Positions 1-13,099 of a DNA stretch of 64,000 bases are shown here, piece after piece; within the stretch, counting starts at the first letter, position 1; every line of letters begins with the position of its first letter. A program made the position numbers and the translations under genes. The notes beneath the pieces were generated by a model that ran no database searches, was not told the origin of the DNA, and saw only the letters and a program-made list of their open reading frames with translations. This DNA is from Alopecurus myosuroides (lineage: Eukaryota > Streptophyta > Magnoliopsida > Poales > Poaceae), in NCBI GenBank assembly GCA_028641055.1, contig CM054059.1, forward strand, positions 112,046,263 to 112,110,262, written 5' to 3'.

Positions 1-139
1 ATATGTTAATATTTTATGTTTAAAATATAGAAATTCACAACCGTTACCATGTATCGAGAGATCTAAATCAATTTCATTTATTCATACTACACTGACACCA
101 CTATCGAGTGGGTTTTCACACACTAAGTCTATTTTATTT
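1..139. other. Unassigned AT-rich DNA
   Basis: AT-rich sequence bordering the tandem array. No open frame, repeat unit or element terminus was recognised. Its last bases grade into the satellite unit near position 140. Confidence 0.5.
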
Positions 140-1719
140 GTGTGTTGTGTTTCTATGGCCTACCCTAACACAACCAAGCAACTAGTTCCACATTGCTACC
201 CCCTTTCGACGCCGTTACCGCGTGTTTCCGTATAAGTCCGGTATTTCTCCTGCGGGTCTAGGGTTTCACCGGAGGGGGGCTCCGGATCTTCTGGACCCAA
301 ACACAAGCAAGGTTGTGCCATAGCATGTTATTATAGGTGTGTTGTGTGCTTTTGATGCCAAAGATTTCACTCCGGGGTGTGGGCCGCTTCACCGGCATCC
401 ACTTCTCTCTCGTGAGTTTACACGCGCTTATAGGCTGAAACTCCCGTATCGGACGAAACGTCGTGAATCTTCCGAATAGGTGGGTTCTACCTTGTTGTTT
501 TGTGTTTCTATGGCCTACCCTAACACAACCAAGCACCTAGTTCGACATTGCTACCCCCTTTCGACGCCGTTACCGCGTGTTTCCGTATAAGTCCGGTATT
601 TCTCCAGCGGGTCTAGGGTTTCACCGGAGGGGAGCTCCGGATCTTCTGGACCCCAACACAAGCAAGGTGGTGCCATAGAATGTTATTATAGGTGTGTTGT
701 GTGCTTTAGATGGCAAAGATTTCACTCCGGGGTGTGGGCCGCTTCACCGGCATCCACTTCTCTCTCGTGAGTTTACACGCGCTTATAGGCTGAAACTCCC
801 GTATCGGACGAAACGTCGTGAATCTTCCGAATAGGTGGGATCTACCTTGTTATTTTGTGTTTATATGGCCTACCCTAACACAACCAAGCAACTAGTTCCA
901 CATTGCTACCCCCTTTCGACGCCGTTACCGCGTGTTTCCGTATAAGTCCGGTATTTCTCCAGCGGGTCTAGGGTTTCACCGGAGGGGGGCTCCGGATCTT
1001 ATGGACCCCAACACAAGCAAGGTTGTGCCATATCATGTTACTATAGGTGTGTTGTGTGCTTTTGATGGCAAAGATTTCACTCCGGGTGTGGGCCGCTTTA
1101 CCGGCATCCACTTCTCTCTCGTGAGTTTACACGCGCTTATAGGCTGAAACTCCCGTATCGGACGAAACGTCGTGAATCTTCCGAAGAGGTGGGCTCTACC
1201 TTGTTGTTTTGTGTTTCTATGGCCTACCCTAACACAACCAAGCAACTAGTTCCACATTGCTACCCCCTTTCGACGCCGTTACCGCGTGTTTCCGTATAAG
1301 TCCGGTATTTCTCCAGCGGGTCTAGGGTTTCACCGGAGGGGGGCTCCGGATCTTCTGGACCCCAACACAAGCAAGGTTGTGCCATAGCATGTTATTATAG
1401 GTGTGTTGTGTGCTTTTGATGGCAAAGATTTCACTCCGGGTGTGGCCGCTTCACCGGCATCCACTTCTCTCTCGTGAGTTTACACGCGCTTATAGGCTGA
1501 AACTCCCGTATCGGACGAAACATCGTGAATCTTCCGAAGAGGTGGGTTCTACCTTGTTGTTTTGTGTTTCTATGGCCTACCCTAACACAACCAAGCAACT
1601 AGTTCCACATTGCTACCCCCTTTCGACGCCGTTACCGCGTGTTTCCGTATAAGTCCGGTATTTCTTCAGCGGGTCTAGGGTTTCACCGGAGGGGGGCTCC
1701 GGATCTTCTGGACCCCAAC
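140..1719. repeat. Tandem satellite array, period about 354 bp (left part)
   Basis: A block recurs head to tail, with the landmark tatggcctac at 154, 509, 864, 1218 and 1571, giving periods of 355, 355, 354 and 353 bp. Copies are near-identical, differing by scattered substitutions and 1-bp indels. Each unit shows short open frames on the minus strand, but none extends through a unit, so they look incidental. The array is interrupted at 1719 by an LTR retrotransposon and resumes at 11425. I do not recognise it as one of the well-known Triticeae satellites by length or sequence. Confidence 0.9.
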
Positions 1720-4700
1720 TGTAGCGCTCCCACCTTTTAATAAAGGCAAGAACCCCTGTATTATTGTGCTAGTCCCTGGATCAATTGCTAACACCATTGT
1801 ACAAGATGAAATATCATGCAAATGCGTCAACATCTTTATTATATCGCATGATCCAGACTTTATAAAATTGTTTTACAACTTGCATAGCTCAAGGCTAGCG
1901 TAAACACAAAGTTCTGCAATGGAAAACATAGTACATCAATGAGCCTCATCCTCTTCATGTGCCACAGGAAAAACATGTTGGTTGTAGACTCGAGAACCTA
2001 AACGAAATCCTCACTCGTCATCGGAACCATCTGCACGTTGGAATATGCAGCCCCCAAAAGGAGGTCAGATCATTCTGAGCAATGATGGCAAGTGACACTA
2101 TGGTGGTATATAAATGGCAAGTGCTAATCTACATGCATATTTGGCTGGTGGAGTTTCTAGGCTATTTTGCATAAATGCATTTGTCCTATCTTTTGATATA
2201 AAGTAATTTTGCACATATTCTGGACACTTTGGTTGATAGCAAAGTGCACCTAAATAATCGTACACTTTGGTTGATAGCAAAGTGCTCCTTCCCTTTGGAT
2301 TATCACGCTGAAAAACCATCAGGCACTTCTCCAATAACCCATAGTCAAATTATTAGTAATTAATAAAACAAGATGAACGAGATATGTCATGTTTCTCATC
2401 TAGTTGTTGAATTGTCCCTAACCAATGCAACACGGCTAAGATCTTAGTTTTAACCCTCGCGAGGTTTGTGCCCTTTACCCGTGTTGCCCAATCGACCCCA
2501 AACACCATGATACACCACTAGTACCACGGAAGGAAAGAAGATTAAGCCATAACTCATAAGAAGTAGATCCCCAAACCCTCCACGAGCCGGACCATCCTAC
2601 CACTATTCTACATCTCTGGACACGTTGGGTTCGAGTCACCACAACCTACAAATTATGTCTAGCCCATACTAATATGAAACACGGCTGCACGCAAGAACAA
2701 CTACATAAAGAAAATAAACATAATCTCAATATACTGGGCGGCGGTCCCCACCAAACTTTATACTCTGATGACATGCTAGCAATCCGCCCAGTGGTTAATT
2801 AATTATCATGTTGTTTTCATAAGCAATTAAAATAATGAGTAGAACTTTAGCATGATAATAATCCCAACCACGATATCTATAGCATGGCTAAGCAATCTAC
2901 AAGTACGATGTTTGCCTACCATATGGATGCTACAATCTAGGGGTAACATATGATTACTCCACTTGGGTGTTAGTGAAGCAATCTCTATAATATCTAGCAT
3001 AGCGATAACACTCAACTCCTACTCATGCATAACTACTATAAAGATCTAATGCATATAGTAAAATAGTAGGTTCATGTGTGTCACTTGCCTTTTTGAAGTT
3101 TGGTGTAGAATCACACTCTCTTCATAATTAGAACGTTCCTCTCCGTATCATCTAAACAATACAGATAAATAATAATAAACAAGCAATCACAAACACAATG
3201 CAAACAAATGCAAACAAACATAGAAGTGTGTTTAAAGCAAGATTGATTTAGGTTATTTATTGATAGGTCAGTGCTTTTCACATAATTCAATATGCAAAGA
3301 GAAATATGATAATTAGGTTGATGGGTAGTCTTTTATGGACAACGTTTGGGCTTGAAGGATTCAAACTTGAGTGGCTCATATTTGTCAAGGAAATTTCCAA
3401 GAGTTCATTTAGATTAGTAAAGAGCTATCGCATCACTTAATATTGCACAAGGAGTGGAGGTAATAGTATTGTTTAAGGTTGAACATTTAATTCTATTAAC
3501 AAAAGAATTAAAGTGTGTGTTAGGCTTTCTATTTTGGTTAAGATTAGTCTTGGTTCATCACATAATTCCAAGCAAAAGAATTATGGTGATAGGGTTTTGA
3601 GTTTGCCATTTGGTTCACTGGTTAGTCAAATTCAAATTTGAAACAATTCAAACTTGGATAGGTAGCAAGGCTGTTCCAAGGGTCTAAACGGTTGGTCTCT
3701 AATCACAATGATCACACAAGGTTTTGGTGCATGGATTCTAAATGCAAACCATGATAAACAAGATTAACATAAAGGTTTTGTGTACTAGGGTTCTAATGAA
3801 TATGAATTTACTACATGACTTGTAAATTTGAATATGGTTTTGGTATAAGGATTTTATGTTCACTTGTTTTTATAGCATGTGATTGACACATACTTGGTAC
3901 TGGTCTTGATCCAAATGATCACACCACAATTGGGTATTAGTGATAAACAACTATCATATCATATTCAATTGGTATTAAACACTAAGTAGGGTTGTAGGCC
4001 AAGATTACATAGAATAGGTTCACTAGGGTCCATATGGTTTAGGTATTGGTCTCTCTGGTCCAAGATTACTAAATGGAACATTATTGTAGAAGGAATCGTA
4101 TTAAGATTATTTACTAAGTTTAAACTAGGTCAAAATTATTCAAAATGGCTCATTTGAATTTGGATAAATTTTAAATAGTCAAATTCGAAATTAAACAATG
4201 CTAAAAGATTCTATAGGTTAAGGGCTTTTCAAAAAGTCCAAGTTTGCTAAATTTGGCCTTACGGTTCAAAAGTTATAACTGTTCTAAGTTGTAGGGTTTT
4301 TATGTAAAACTAGCACACGAATTTTCCTACTTGGCATTTGTCCGGAAAAAGCATTAGTCCGGTAAAATAGGTTGACTACATGGTATGACATAATTGGCTA
4401 GTAAAATTAGTTTAAGTGATCTACTTGTGGTCGTAGGATCAAAATCGTGTGGCTACGGCTACGGCGTGTCTTTTTGTCTAGTTTACGTCGCGCGGTGTAC
4501 GTACGACAAATACTACGCTAGTCTAAAGTTAAAATAAAATATACTAAGAAAATAAGTCTAATACTACGGCAACTAATTTCGCGGCCTCAAATATACTAAA
4601 ACATGTAATCTACAAATATACGTACAAAAGATAAATTACGTGGTACCTTCGTCGTGTGAGAAGCGCCGCCCGAAAAGAAAATAAGAAATCAAAAAATAAT

Positions 4701-5743
4701 TATTGTATTCTAGTCAAACCAAAATAAATGGTTTAACCTGAATTTATTTTTTGTGCTTTTGCCTAGACCATTGGTCTCATTATATAGACAGGTGGTGGGT
4801 GTGAAATTTGCTAAAGAACCGATGTGGGACTAAAAGATGCAAACTGTATGCGTGCATTTGCAAGTACGTGAGCGTGGGGCAAAGGCTAGCAGCCCGGCCC
4901 ATGTGCGAGCGTGCGTGTTTTTGTTTGCTTTCCTATTTTTTTTCTTCCATCGATCATGCTGAAGTCATTGTTGATGTCAGCTTTTTTTTTATCACGTTAA
5001 ACCGTTTACGTGCACGCACGGGCTAGCCAGGTCGCCCTTTTTTTTTCTTTTTTTTCTTCTTTTATTAATATCTTTTGAATAAAAGTTTAAAATCAAACAA
5101 ATCCGATTGCACTAGTTTTGTAAAAAGGATATCTATTAAACTACACCATTTTTGCTAACATTTTAATAAATTTAATATTTTGATAAATTCAAATATTACT
5201 TTAACTACAAATAGACATGTGTGTCTATTTCCAATATAGTTCCAATTTGCCTTGAACAAAAATTTGGAAAATACTATACATTATAATATTGATTTTTAAA
5301 ACACATTATTATCATCTTCATACAAAATAATCTTGTTGAAACCTTTTTAAATTATTTGAAGTCTTGATAAAACATTAACATATGCACATACTTATGTTTG
5401 TGCTTTTAAAATATTTGAGGAGGCAAAATATATCATTAAGGATTATGATCCTCTAGTTTTAATTCCATATACAATTTTCAAAACAGTATTTGAATTGAAA
5501 TCATTCTATGGAATAGATCTCTTTTTAAAATAATAAGAATTATTTGCAAAACTATTTATTAAAAACTACTCGGAGTGTTTAAAAATAGAGCCTTATTTAG
5601 ATTAGCAATTCCAAATATCTTGGAAAAGTCATATTAGTTATTCCGTGCTCGAAATTTATTTGATTTTGGTGGCTTGCATTAATAGAAAACAAAAGTTTCA
5701 AATTTTAGCGATTTTGAAGTTTCCAAAAATCTGGGATGTTACA
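1720..5743 (-). repeat. 3' LTR of the non-autonomous element
   Basis: This 4024-bp direct copy of 7403-11424 has the same TG...CA termini. It lies directly after a purine-rich stretch when read on the minus strand. No long open frame is present. Short frames at 2098-2334 and 2827-3015 are nearly identical in both LTRs only because the LTRs are copies. Confidence 0.93.
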
Positions 5744-5765
5744 GACTACCACCCTTAAAAGAAAT
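5744..5765 (-). other. Probable polypurine tract
   Basis: On the minus strand the bases next to the 3' LTR read as a mainly purine stretch (ttttaagggtggtagtc). This is the expected site for plus-strand priming, but its pyrimidine interruptions make it weak. Confidence 0.5.
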
Positions 5766-6629
5766 CTCGTCCCGAGATTTGGGAAGGCTAGAAAGAAAGA
5801 TAGCTTTGTCCAAGTAACTAGGTGGATACCACCCTTAAAAGAAACTTTTGTGGGTATACTAATATCATGGCTTGATTGTGTATCTTTTCTTTAGATGGCT
5901 TGAGTAGAACTTTCCTCCGTAGTAGACCTGTAGACTAACTGGTGCCTCTTGAACTTCATTTGACCCTAACGGGTCACTCCTTGGGTCAATCATAAGTCTT
6001 TGGGTCCTTCTCAACTTGGTCTTTTGATGTCTATGGCCATCTTCCATCTTGTGGGTTTCTTCCTTGAATGCAAACACCGTGCTATTTCTAACGAAACTCT
6101 CATGGTGGGCAATATCTTCGATGGCATGTTACCTCCAAGGTTGGTTTGATCCTCACCGAAGATTAATACGTTTCAGCAACACTGGCCTAACTTAGGGATA
6201 TAATTATATCCTACCGTTCTATGGTTCAGGCTAAACATCGTCGTCTCTCTAATAGGTATGACACTTAGATTTACCCTTCCTCATAGCAAAGGTGAATAAT
6301 GTGAGTAGTCATCATGGGGGCCAATCCATGTTGCACCCAATCATTACCTTGAACTTAGATTGGTGAATCTCGTATGATAACACTCGGTCATCCTCACTTG
6401 TCTAACAGAAAGTCACCAATCTGTAAGACAGACCTGAGCTAAACTATCGGTTCTTAAACTAGTAGGTTTTGCGTAAACTCCTATAATACACTAACTGGAT
6501 AGTTGTAGCTTCTTCATCTATCCTTCTCCTGGTGTAGCAAGTTCTTCATAACCTTCAGAGCTCATGTATTCTTGATTCCACATTTCTATCCTTACTTGTA
6601 GGTTCACTTGTTGATCCTTAGGATAGAAA

Positions 6630-6676
6630 TGGCATTGATCGGGTATGTGATTCTTCCTCCACACAAAAAGGACATA
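6630..6676 (-). pseudogene. Possible degenerate gag zinc-knuckle remnant
   Basis: On the minus strand the interior encodes a motif ending in NHIPDQC, and an upstream CPFC lies in a neighbouring frame. Allowing one frameshift, the spacing would be C-x2-C-x4-H-x4-C, the retroviral nucleocapsid knuckle. The surrounding 61-residue frame (6518-6703) shows no other recognisable domain. This would be the only protein-coding trace of the element's gypsy ancestor. The match is short and could be chance. Confidence 0.35.
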
Positions 6677-7388
6677 ATCTTGAGATCCATGGAAATTCCT
6701 CAATTGGATGCATTTCGTCTCAATAGGGCACTAGTCATAACATTCTTGGTTGTATTGTTTGGTCTTGTAATCCATATGGTAGCTCACTATGGTTGGTAAA
6801 TGGGTATGTGGTTTTGGTTTGGCTTAGCATGGATGAGTAGAGATTTAGAAAGAGACTAAATAAGAATCCTACCCAACACAACACATCATGACAATTCATC
6901 TTACAAACAACATCTAACAAGCACTCATCACATCAAACAACTGATTCAGCAAACAACCTAGTATTTTCATGCCACACTTAATTGTATGATCAATACACTA
7001 ACACGATATCGTTATTCTAACCAAATAACTAGATTGGTGGTCTCATCTACATCTTCTTGAGTTCTTCAGGTTCTTCCTTCACTTCCATGATGTGCTTCTG
7101 ATTGTTGTGAAGTGTAAGTCATTCTCTAAATTTTCAATGGTCTTCCTTGTAGTATTTCATGTTGAATCCAATGATGTCATATGAAAAATATTTCTTGCAC
7201 TCCATGGTATGGTCATCTAGAACAAGAGAAGAAAATTTTGAAGGTGAATAATAGATGAGAGGATATGAGAAAAGAGTAGAATGATTAGTTGTGTTTATAG
7301 AGAGTTTGGACAAAATAGATTTTCAATCCTAGGGTCTTTTCCTAGTTCTAATCCAAACTTAGGTCTCGAATCCTACAGGCAACACAAT

Positions 7389-7400
7389 GCTCTGATACCA
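7389..7400 (-). other. Primer binding site (initiator Met tRNA type)
   Basis: The minus strand reads TGGTATCAGAGC two bases inside the 5' LTR end. This is the standard plant retrotransposon site complementary to the 3' end of initiator methionine tRNA, and it sets the element's strand. Confidence 0.9.
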
Positions 7401-7402
7401 TC

Positions 7403-10400
7403 TGTAGCGCTCCCACCTTTTAATAAAGGCAAGAACCCCTGTGTTATTGTGCTAGTCCCTGGATCAATTGCTAACACCACAGTACAAGATTAAATATCAT
7501 GCAAATGCGTCAACATCTTTATTATATCGCATGATCCAGACTTTACAAAATTGTTTTACAACTTGCATAGCTCAAGGCTAGCGTAAACACAAAGTTCTGC
7601 AACGGAAAACATAGTACATCAATGAGCCTCATCCTCTTCATATGCCACAGGCAAAACGTGTTGGTTGTAGACTCGAGAACCTAAACGAAATCCTCACTCG
7701 TCATCGGAACCATCTGCACGTTGGAATATGCAGCCCCCAAAAGGAGGTCAGATCATTCTGAGCAATGATGGCAAATGACACTATGGTGGTATATAAATGG
7801 CAAGTGCTAATCTACATGCATATTTGGCTGGTGGAGTTTCTAGGCTATTTTGCATAAATGCATTTGTCCTATCTTTTGATATAAAGTAATTTTGCACATA
7901 TTCTGGACACTTTGGTTGATAGCAAAGTGCTCCTAAATAATCGGACACTTTGGTTGATAGCAAAGTGCTCCTACCCTTTGGATTAGCACGCTGAAAAACC
8001 ATCAGGCACTTCTCCAATAACCCATAGTCAAATTATTAGTAATTAATAAAACAAGATGAACGAGATATGTCATGTTTCCCATCTAGTTGTTGAATTGTCC
8101 CTAACCAATGGAACACGGCTAAGATCTTAGTTTTAACCCTCGCGAGGTTTGTGCCCTTTACCCGTGTTGCCCAATCGACCCCAAACATCATGATACACCA
8201 CTAGTACCACGGAAGGAAAGAAGATTAAGCCATAACTCATAAGAAGTAGATCCCCAAACCCTCCACGAGCCGGACCATCCTACCACTATTCTACATCTCT
8301 GGACACGTTGGGTTCGAGTCACCACAACCTACAAATTATGTCTAGCTCATACTAATATGAAACACGGCTGCAGGCAAGAACAACTACATAAATAAAATAA
8401 ACATAATCTCAAGATACTGGGCGGCGGTCCCCATCAAAGTTTGTACTCTGATGACATGCTAGCAATCCGCCCAGTGGTTAATTAATTATCATGTTGTTTT
8501 CATAAGCAATTAAAATAAATAGTAGAACTTTAGCATGATAATAATCCCAACCACGATATCTATAGCATGGCTAAGCAATCTGCAAGTACGATGTTTGCCT
8601 ACCATATGGATGCTACAATCTAGGGGTAACATATGATTACTCCACTTGGGTGTTAGTGAAGCAATCTCTATAATATCTAGCATAGCGATAACACTCAACT
8701 CCTACTCATGCATAACTACTATAAAAATCTAATGCATATAGTAAAATAGTAGGTTCATGTGTGTCACTTGCCTTTTTGAAGTTTGGTGTAGAATCACACT
8801 CTCTTCACAATTAGAACGTTCCTCTCCGTATCATCTAAACAATACAGATAAATAACAATAAACAAGCAATCACAAACACAATGCAAACAAAGGCAAACAA
8901 ACATAGAAGTGTGTTTAAAGCAAGATTGATTTAGGTTATTTATTGATAGGTCAGTGCTTTTCACATAATTCAATATGCAAAGAGAATTATGATAATTAGG
9001 TTGATGGGTAGTCTTTTATGGACAACGTTTGGGCTTGAAGGATTCAAACTTGAGTGGATCATATTTGTCAAGGAAATTTCCAAGAGTTCATTTAGATTAG
9101 TAAAGAGCTATCGCATCACTTAATATTGCACAAGGAGTGGAGGTAATAGTATTGTTTAAGGTTGAACATTTAATTCTATTAACAAAAGAATTAAAGTGTG
9201 TGTTAGGCTTTCTATTTTGGTTAAGATTAGTCTTGGTTCATAACATAATTCCAAGCAAAAGAATTATGGTGATAGGGTTTTGAGTTTGCCATTTGGTTCA
9301 CTGGTTAGTCAAATTCAAATTTGAAACAATTCAAACTTGGATAGGTAGCAAGGTTGTTCCAAGGGTCTAAACGGTTGGTCTCTAATCACAATGACCACAC
9401 AAGGTTTTGGTACATGGATTCTAAATGCAAACCATGATAAACAAGATTCACATAAAGGTTTTGTGTACTAGGGTTCTAATGAATATGAATTTACTACATG
9501 ACTTGTAAATTTGAATATGGTTTTGGTATAAGGATTTCAAGTTCACTTGTTTTTATAGCATGTGATTGACACATACTTGGTACTGGTCTTGATCCAAATG
9601 ATCACACCACAATTGGGTATTAGCGATAAACAACTATCATATCATATTCAATTGGTATTAAACACTAAGTAGGGTTGTAGGCCAAGATTACATAGAATAG
9701 GTTCACTAGGGTCCATATGGTTTAGGTATTGGTCTCTCTGGTCCAAGATTACTAAATGGAACATTATTGTAGAAGGAATCGTATTAAGATTATTTACTAA
9801 GTTCAAACTAGGTCAAAATTACTCAAAATGACTCATTTGAATTTGGATAAATTTTAAATAGTCAAATTCGAAATTAAACAATGCTAAAAGATTCGATAGG
9901 TTAAGGGCTTTTCAAAAAGTCCAAGTTTATTAAATTCGGCCTTACGGTTCAAAAGTTATGACTGTTCTAAGTTGTAGGATTTTTATGTAAAACTAGCACA
10001 CGAATTTTCCTACTTGGCATTTGTCCGGAAAAATAAATAGACTATATGGTATGACATAATTGGCTAGTAAAATTAGTTTAAGTGATATACTTGTGGTCGT
10101 AGGATCAAAATCGTGTGGCTACGGCTACAGCGTGTCTTTTTGTCTAGTTTACGTCGCGCAGTGTACGTACGACAAATACTACGCTAGTCTAAAGTTAAAA
10201 TAAAATATACTCCAAAAATAAGTCTAATACTACGGCAACTAATTTCGCGGCCTCAAATATACTAAAACATACAATCTAAAAATATACGTACAAAAGATAA
10301 ATTACGTGGTACCTTCGTCGTGTGAGAAGCGCCGCCCGAAAAGAAAATAAGAATTTCCATCGAAAAAATAATTATTTTATTCTAGTCAAACCAAAATAAA

Positions 10401-11424
10401 TGGTTCAACCTAATTTTTTTTTTATGATTTTGCCTAGACCATTGGTCTAATTATATAGGCGGGTGGTGGGTGTGAAATTTGCTAAAAAACCGATGTGGGA
10501 CTAAAAGATGCAAACTGTATGCGTGCATTTGCATGTACGTGAGCGTGGGGCAAAGGCTAGCAGCCCGGCCCATGTGCGAGCGTGCGCGTTTTTGTTTGCT
10601 TTCCTATTTTCTTTCTTCCATCGACCATGCTGAAGTCATTGTTGATGTCAGCTTTTTTTTATCACGTTAAACCGTTCACGTGCACGCGCGGGCTGGCCAG
10701 GTCGCCCCTTTTTTCCCTTTTTTTTTCTTTTTTTATCTTATTTTATTAATATCTTTTAAATAAAAGTTCAAAATCAAACAAATCCGATTGCACTAGTTTT
10801 GTAAAACTGATATCTATTAAACTACGCCATTTTTGCTAACATTTTAATCAATTTAATATTTTGATAAATTCAAATATTACTTTAACTACAAATAGACATA
10901 TGTGTCTATTTCCAAAATAGTTCCAATTTGCCTTGAACAAAAATTTGGAAAATACTATACATTATAATATTGATTTTTAAAACACATTATTATCATCTTT
11001 ATACAAAATAATCTTGTTGAAACCTTTTTAAATTATTTGAAGTCTTGATAAAACATTAACATATGCACATACTTATGTTTGTGCTTTTAAAATATTTGAG
11101 GAGGCAAAAAATATCATTAAGGATTATGATCCTCTAGTTTTAATTCCATATACAATTTTCAAAACAGTATTCGAATTGAAATCATTCTATGGAATAGATC
11201 TATTTTTAAAATAATAAGAATTATTTGCAAAACTATTTATTAAAAACTATTCGGAGTGTTTAAAAATAGAGCCTTATTTAGATTAGCAATTCCAAATATC
11301 TTGGAAAAGTCATATTAGTTATTCTGTGCTCGAAATTTATTTGATTTTGGTGGCTTGCATTAATAGAAAACAAAAGTTTTAAATTTTATCGATTTTGAAG
11401 TTTCCAAAAATCTGGGATGTTACA
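7403..11424 (-). repeat. 5' LTR of the non-autonomous element
   Basis: This 4022-bp copy lies upstream of the primer binding site when read on the minus strand. It starts TG and ends CA. It differs from the other LTR by scattered substitutions and small indels; for example, about 25 bp present near 4353-4380 of the 3' LTR is missing near 10033. It contains a duplicated block (acactttggttgatagcaaa) at about 7910 and 7945, which the other LTR shares. Confidence 0.93.
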
Positions 11425-11673
11425 CCAACACAAGCAAGGTTTTGCCATAGCATGTTATTATAGGTGTGTTGTGTGATTTTGATGACAAAGATTTCACTCC
11501 GGGTGTGGGCCGCTTCACCGGCATCCACTTCTCTCTCGTGAGTTTACACACGCTTATAGGCTGAAACTCCCGTATCGGACGAAACGTCGTGAATCTTCCG
11601 AAGAGGTGGGTTCTACGTTGTTGTTTTGTGTTTCTATGGTCTATCCTAACACAACCAAGCAACTAGTTCCACA
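11425..11673. repeat. Tandem satellite array (continuation)
   Basis: The satellite unit resumes exactly where it was broken at 1719, starting with the duplicated CCAAC. It runs to ...agttccaca at 11673, where other copies continue with ttgctacccc. Here the sequence switches abruptly to a CACTA-derived GC-rich segment. Confidence 0.9.
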
Positions 11674-12039
11674 GGCCCTGCGCTGACCAAATGGTCATGC
11701 ATGTGCCGACGGCATTGCCGTCGGCATAGCCGCTGCCCAGGAACGCACCAACGAGCTCCACGTGTCCCCTGTTGTGCCGACGGCATTGCCGGCGGCACAG
11801 CGCCCTCCACCAGCCCAACGCGCTGACAACGTGGGGCCCACTGTCAGGCCAAGGTGGGGCCCACCATATCCCTGTGCCGACGGCTTTTGGGTGTGCCGAC
11901 GGCCAAACGAGCTGAGCCGACAGAGGAATACGCCGACGGCGAGGTGCCGACGGCCACCGTCGGCACAGCCTGTGCCGACGGGGTTCTGATCTGTGCCGAC
12001 AGCTTCTGGCCGTCGGCCTATAGACAGATTCCTGTAGTG
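11674..12039 (-). mobile_element. Truncated CACTA transposon end
   Basis: Read on the minus strand, the segment starts CACTACAGGAATCTG at 12039. It continues with many copies of the subterminal motif GCCGACGGC in both orientations, typical of CACTA ends. No opposite terminus precedes 11674, where it abuts broken satellite DNA, so only one end survives. The open frames across it on both strands (for example 11663-12073) are by-products of GC-rich repeats. Confidence 0.75.
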
Positions 12040-13079
12040 ACTCCCTGTCTGAAGCGGATGTGGGCGTGGTCAACCGAATCTTCTCTCAATCCCTCCCTAG
12101 TCCTTTCTTTCCTGGGCACAGGCTTCAGGAGTGGAATTGCATTCTGTACAATGGGCATTTTCATTTCTCTTTCTGTGCTATGGCTATGGTTGACTTCTGT
12201 CTCTCGACATGTAGAGAAGTTGATCAAAAGGAAATAGTCTTCCAGATGACAAATATGTGGAGTTCAAAAACCTCATTTCGTTTGAGAGATAGTGGAATTT
12301 CTTCTTTCAACACGTACATCGACGAGGGTGTCGATGACTTGAGTGAGGAATGGTAATGTGCTAGAGGCCGTACCTTTTGAGTAAGACCTCAACAAGGGGG
12401 TGTGCAGTTTAAATGTAAATGACGAGCATGGAGAGGCCAAAGTCATTTGTAATTAGGTGTGGCTGATGCAAGAAGACGCTTCTTACTCGCAGGAATAATC
12501 CCATTGTGTCCACGTATCCACACGATTGGTTTCTGAACTTCCTTTACCGGATGTTTAAGTCGAGGTGACTGGCTAGAGGGCAGTGCTTCTTTCTCCTTCC
12601 TCGATCCAATAGAATCAAGCTAGGAACCAAGGTGATTGACCCCAGTCTCTGGGATTGGTGACGTGGATTTTTTCACCAGACGTCTCCCGGCAGAGTAGAC
12701 GAGGCGTGCAATAAATTATGTGGACGATTTGATTTACGAGGGATACAATCAATTATGTGGACGGCTTGATTTGGAAACTAGGATTTGGGAATATGTACGG
12801 CAAGTTGCGGCGGGATGGCTGTTCTTGGACGCTGCGTGCACAAATTTTTTCCTTTTCTTTTTATTACAGAGAGGCTATGAACGACGGATAATTAGGATTC
12901 ACCCTTTTTTCCCTCAATCCAGCCAGTAAGGCATCAATAGTCTTCATGCATATATTAATTATTTTTTCGCCAAAACTTATAGCATACATACACAAGACAT
13001 TCACTGTTTTTTCACACAACATTCCTTATAGAAATACTGGAAGAAACATCAAATTTTCTTTTCTAATTACACTGAAACA
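12040..13079. other. Unassigned single-copy-looking DNA
   Basis: About 1 kb with no recognised gene or element. An imperfect direct repeat (aattatgtggacg...ttgattt) occurs at about 12715 and 12753. Short open frames at 12060-12356 and 12946-13299 show no domain. The stretch may be remnant host DNA, since its last bases form the left target copy flanking the next CACTA. Confidence 0.4.
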
Positions 13080-13099
13080 GCAGCACGGTACACACCAAA
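13080..13099. repeat. 20-bp direct repeat, left copy (atypical target duplication)
   Basis: The 20 bases gcagcacggtacacaccaaa are repeated exactly at 18529-18548, immediately after the right terminus of the CACTA element. The two copies bracket that element. Confidence 0.85.

Larger units (their letters stand above)
1720..11424 (-). mobile_element. Non-autonomous LTR retrotransposon (LARD-like), complete
   Basis: A 9.7 kb element is bounded by two direct repeats of 4024 and 4022 bp. Both begin TGTAACATCCCAGA and end with GGGAGCGCTACA on the minus strand. The 5-bp target duplication CCAAC lies at 1715-1719 and 11425-11429. The primer binding site next to the right-hand LTR reads on the minus strand, fixing the orientation. 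The interior (5744-7402) is only 1659 bp and carries no recognisable protease, reverse transcriptase or integrase, so movement must have relied on proteins from another element. Giant LTRs with a non-coding interior are the hallmark of large retrotransposon derivatives (LARDs). The satellite period continues correctly across the insertion once one CCAAC is removed. Confidence 0.93.

Noticed and set aside
258..1652. Short recurring frames in the satellite (70-92 residues)
   Set aside because: They repeat only because the DNA repeats. Lengths differ between units through single-base indels and no start context or domain is shared.
2098..3015. Frames of 78 and 62 residues present in both LTRs of the non-autonomous element
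   Set aside because: Their conservation is explained by LTR duplication. No domain and no splice context was found.
11663..12073. 136-residue minus-strand frame
   Set aside because: It spans the boundary of satellite DNA and CACTA subterminal repeats and is Arg/Pro/Ala low-complexity. No domain is present, and the plus strand is equally open.
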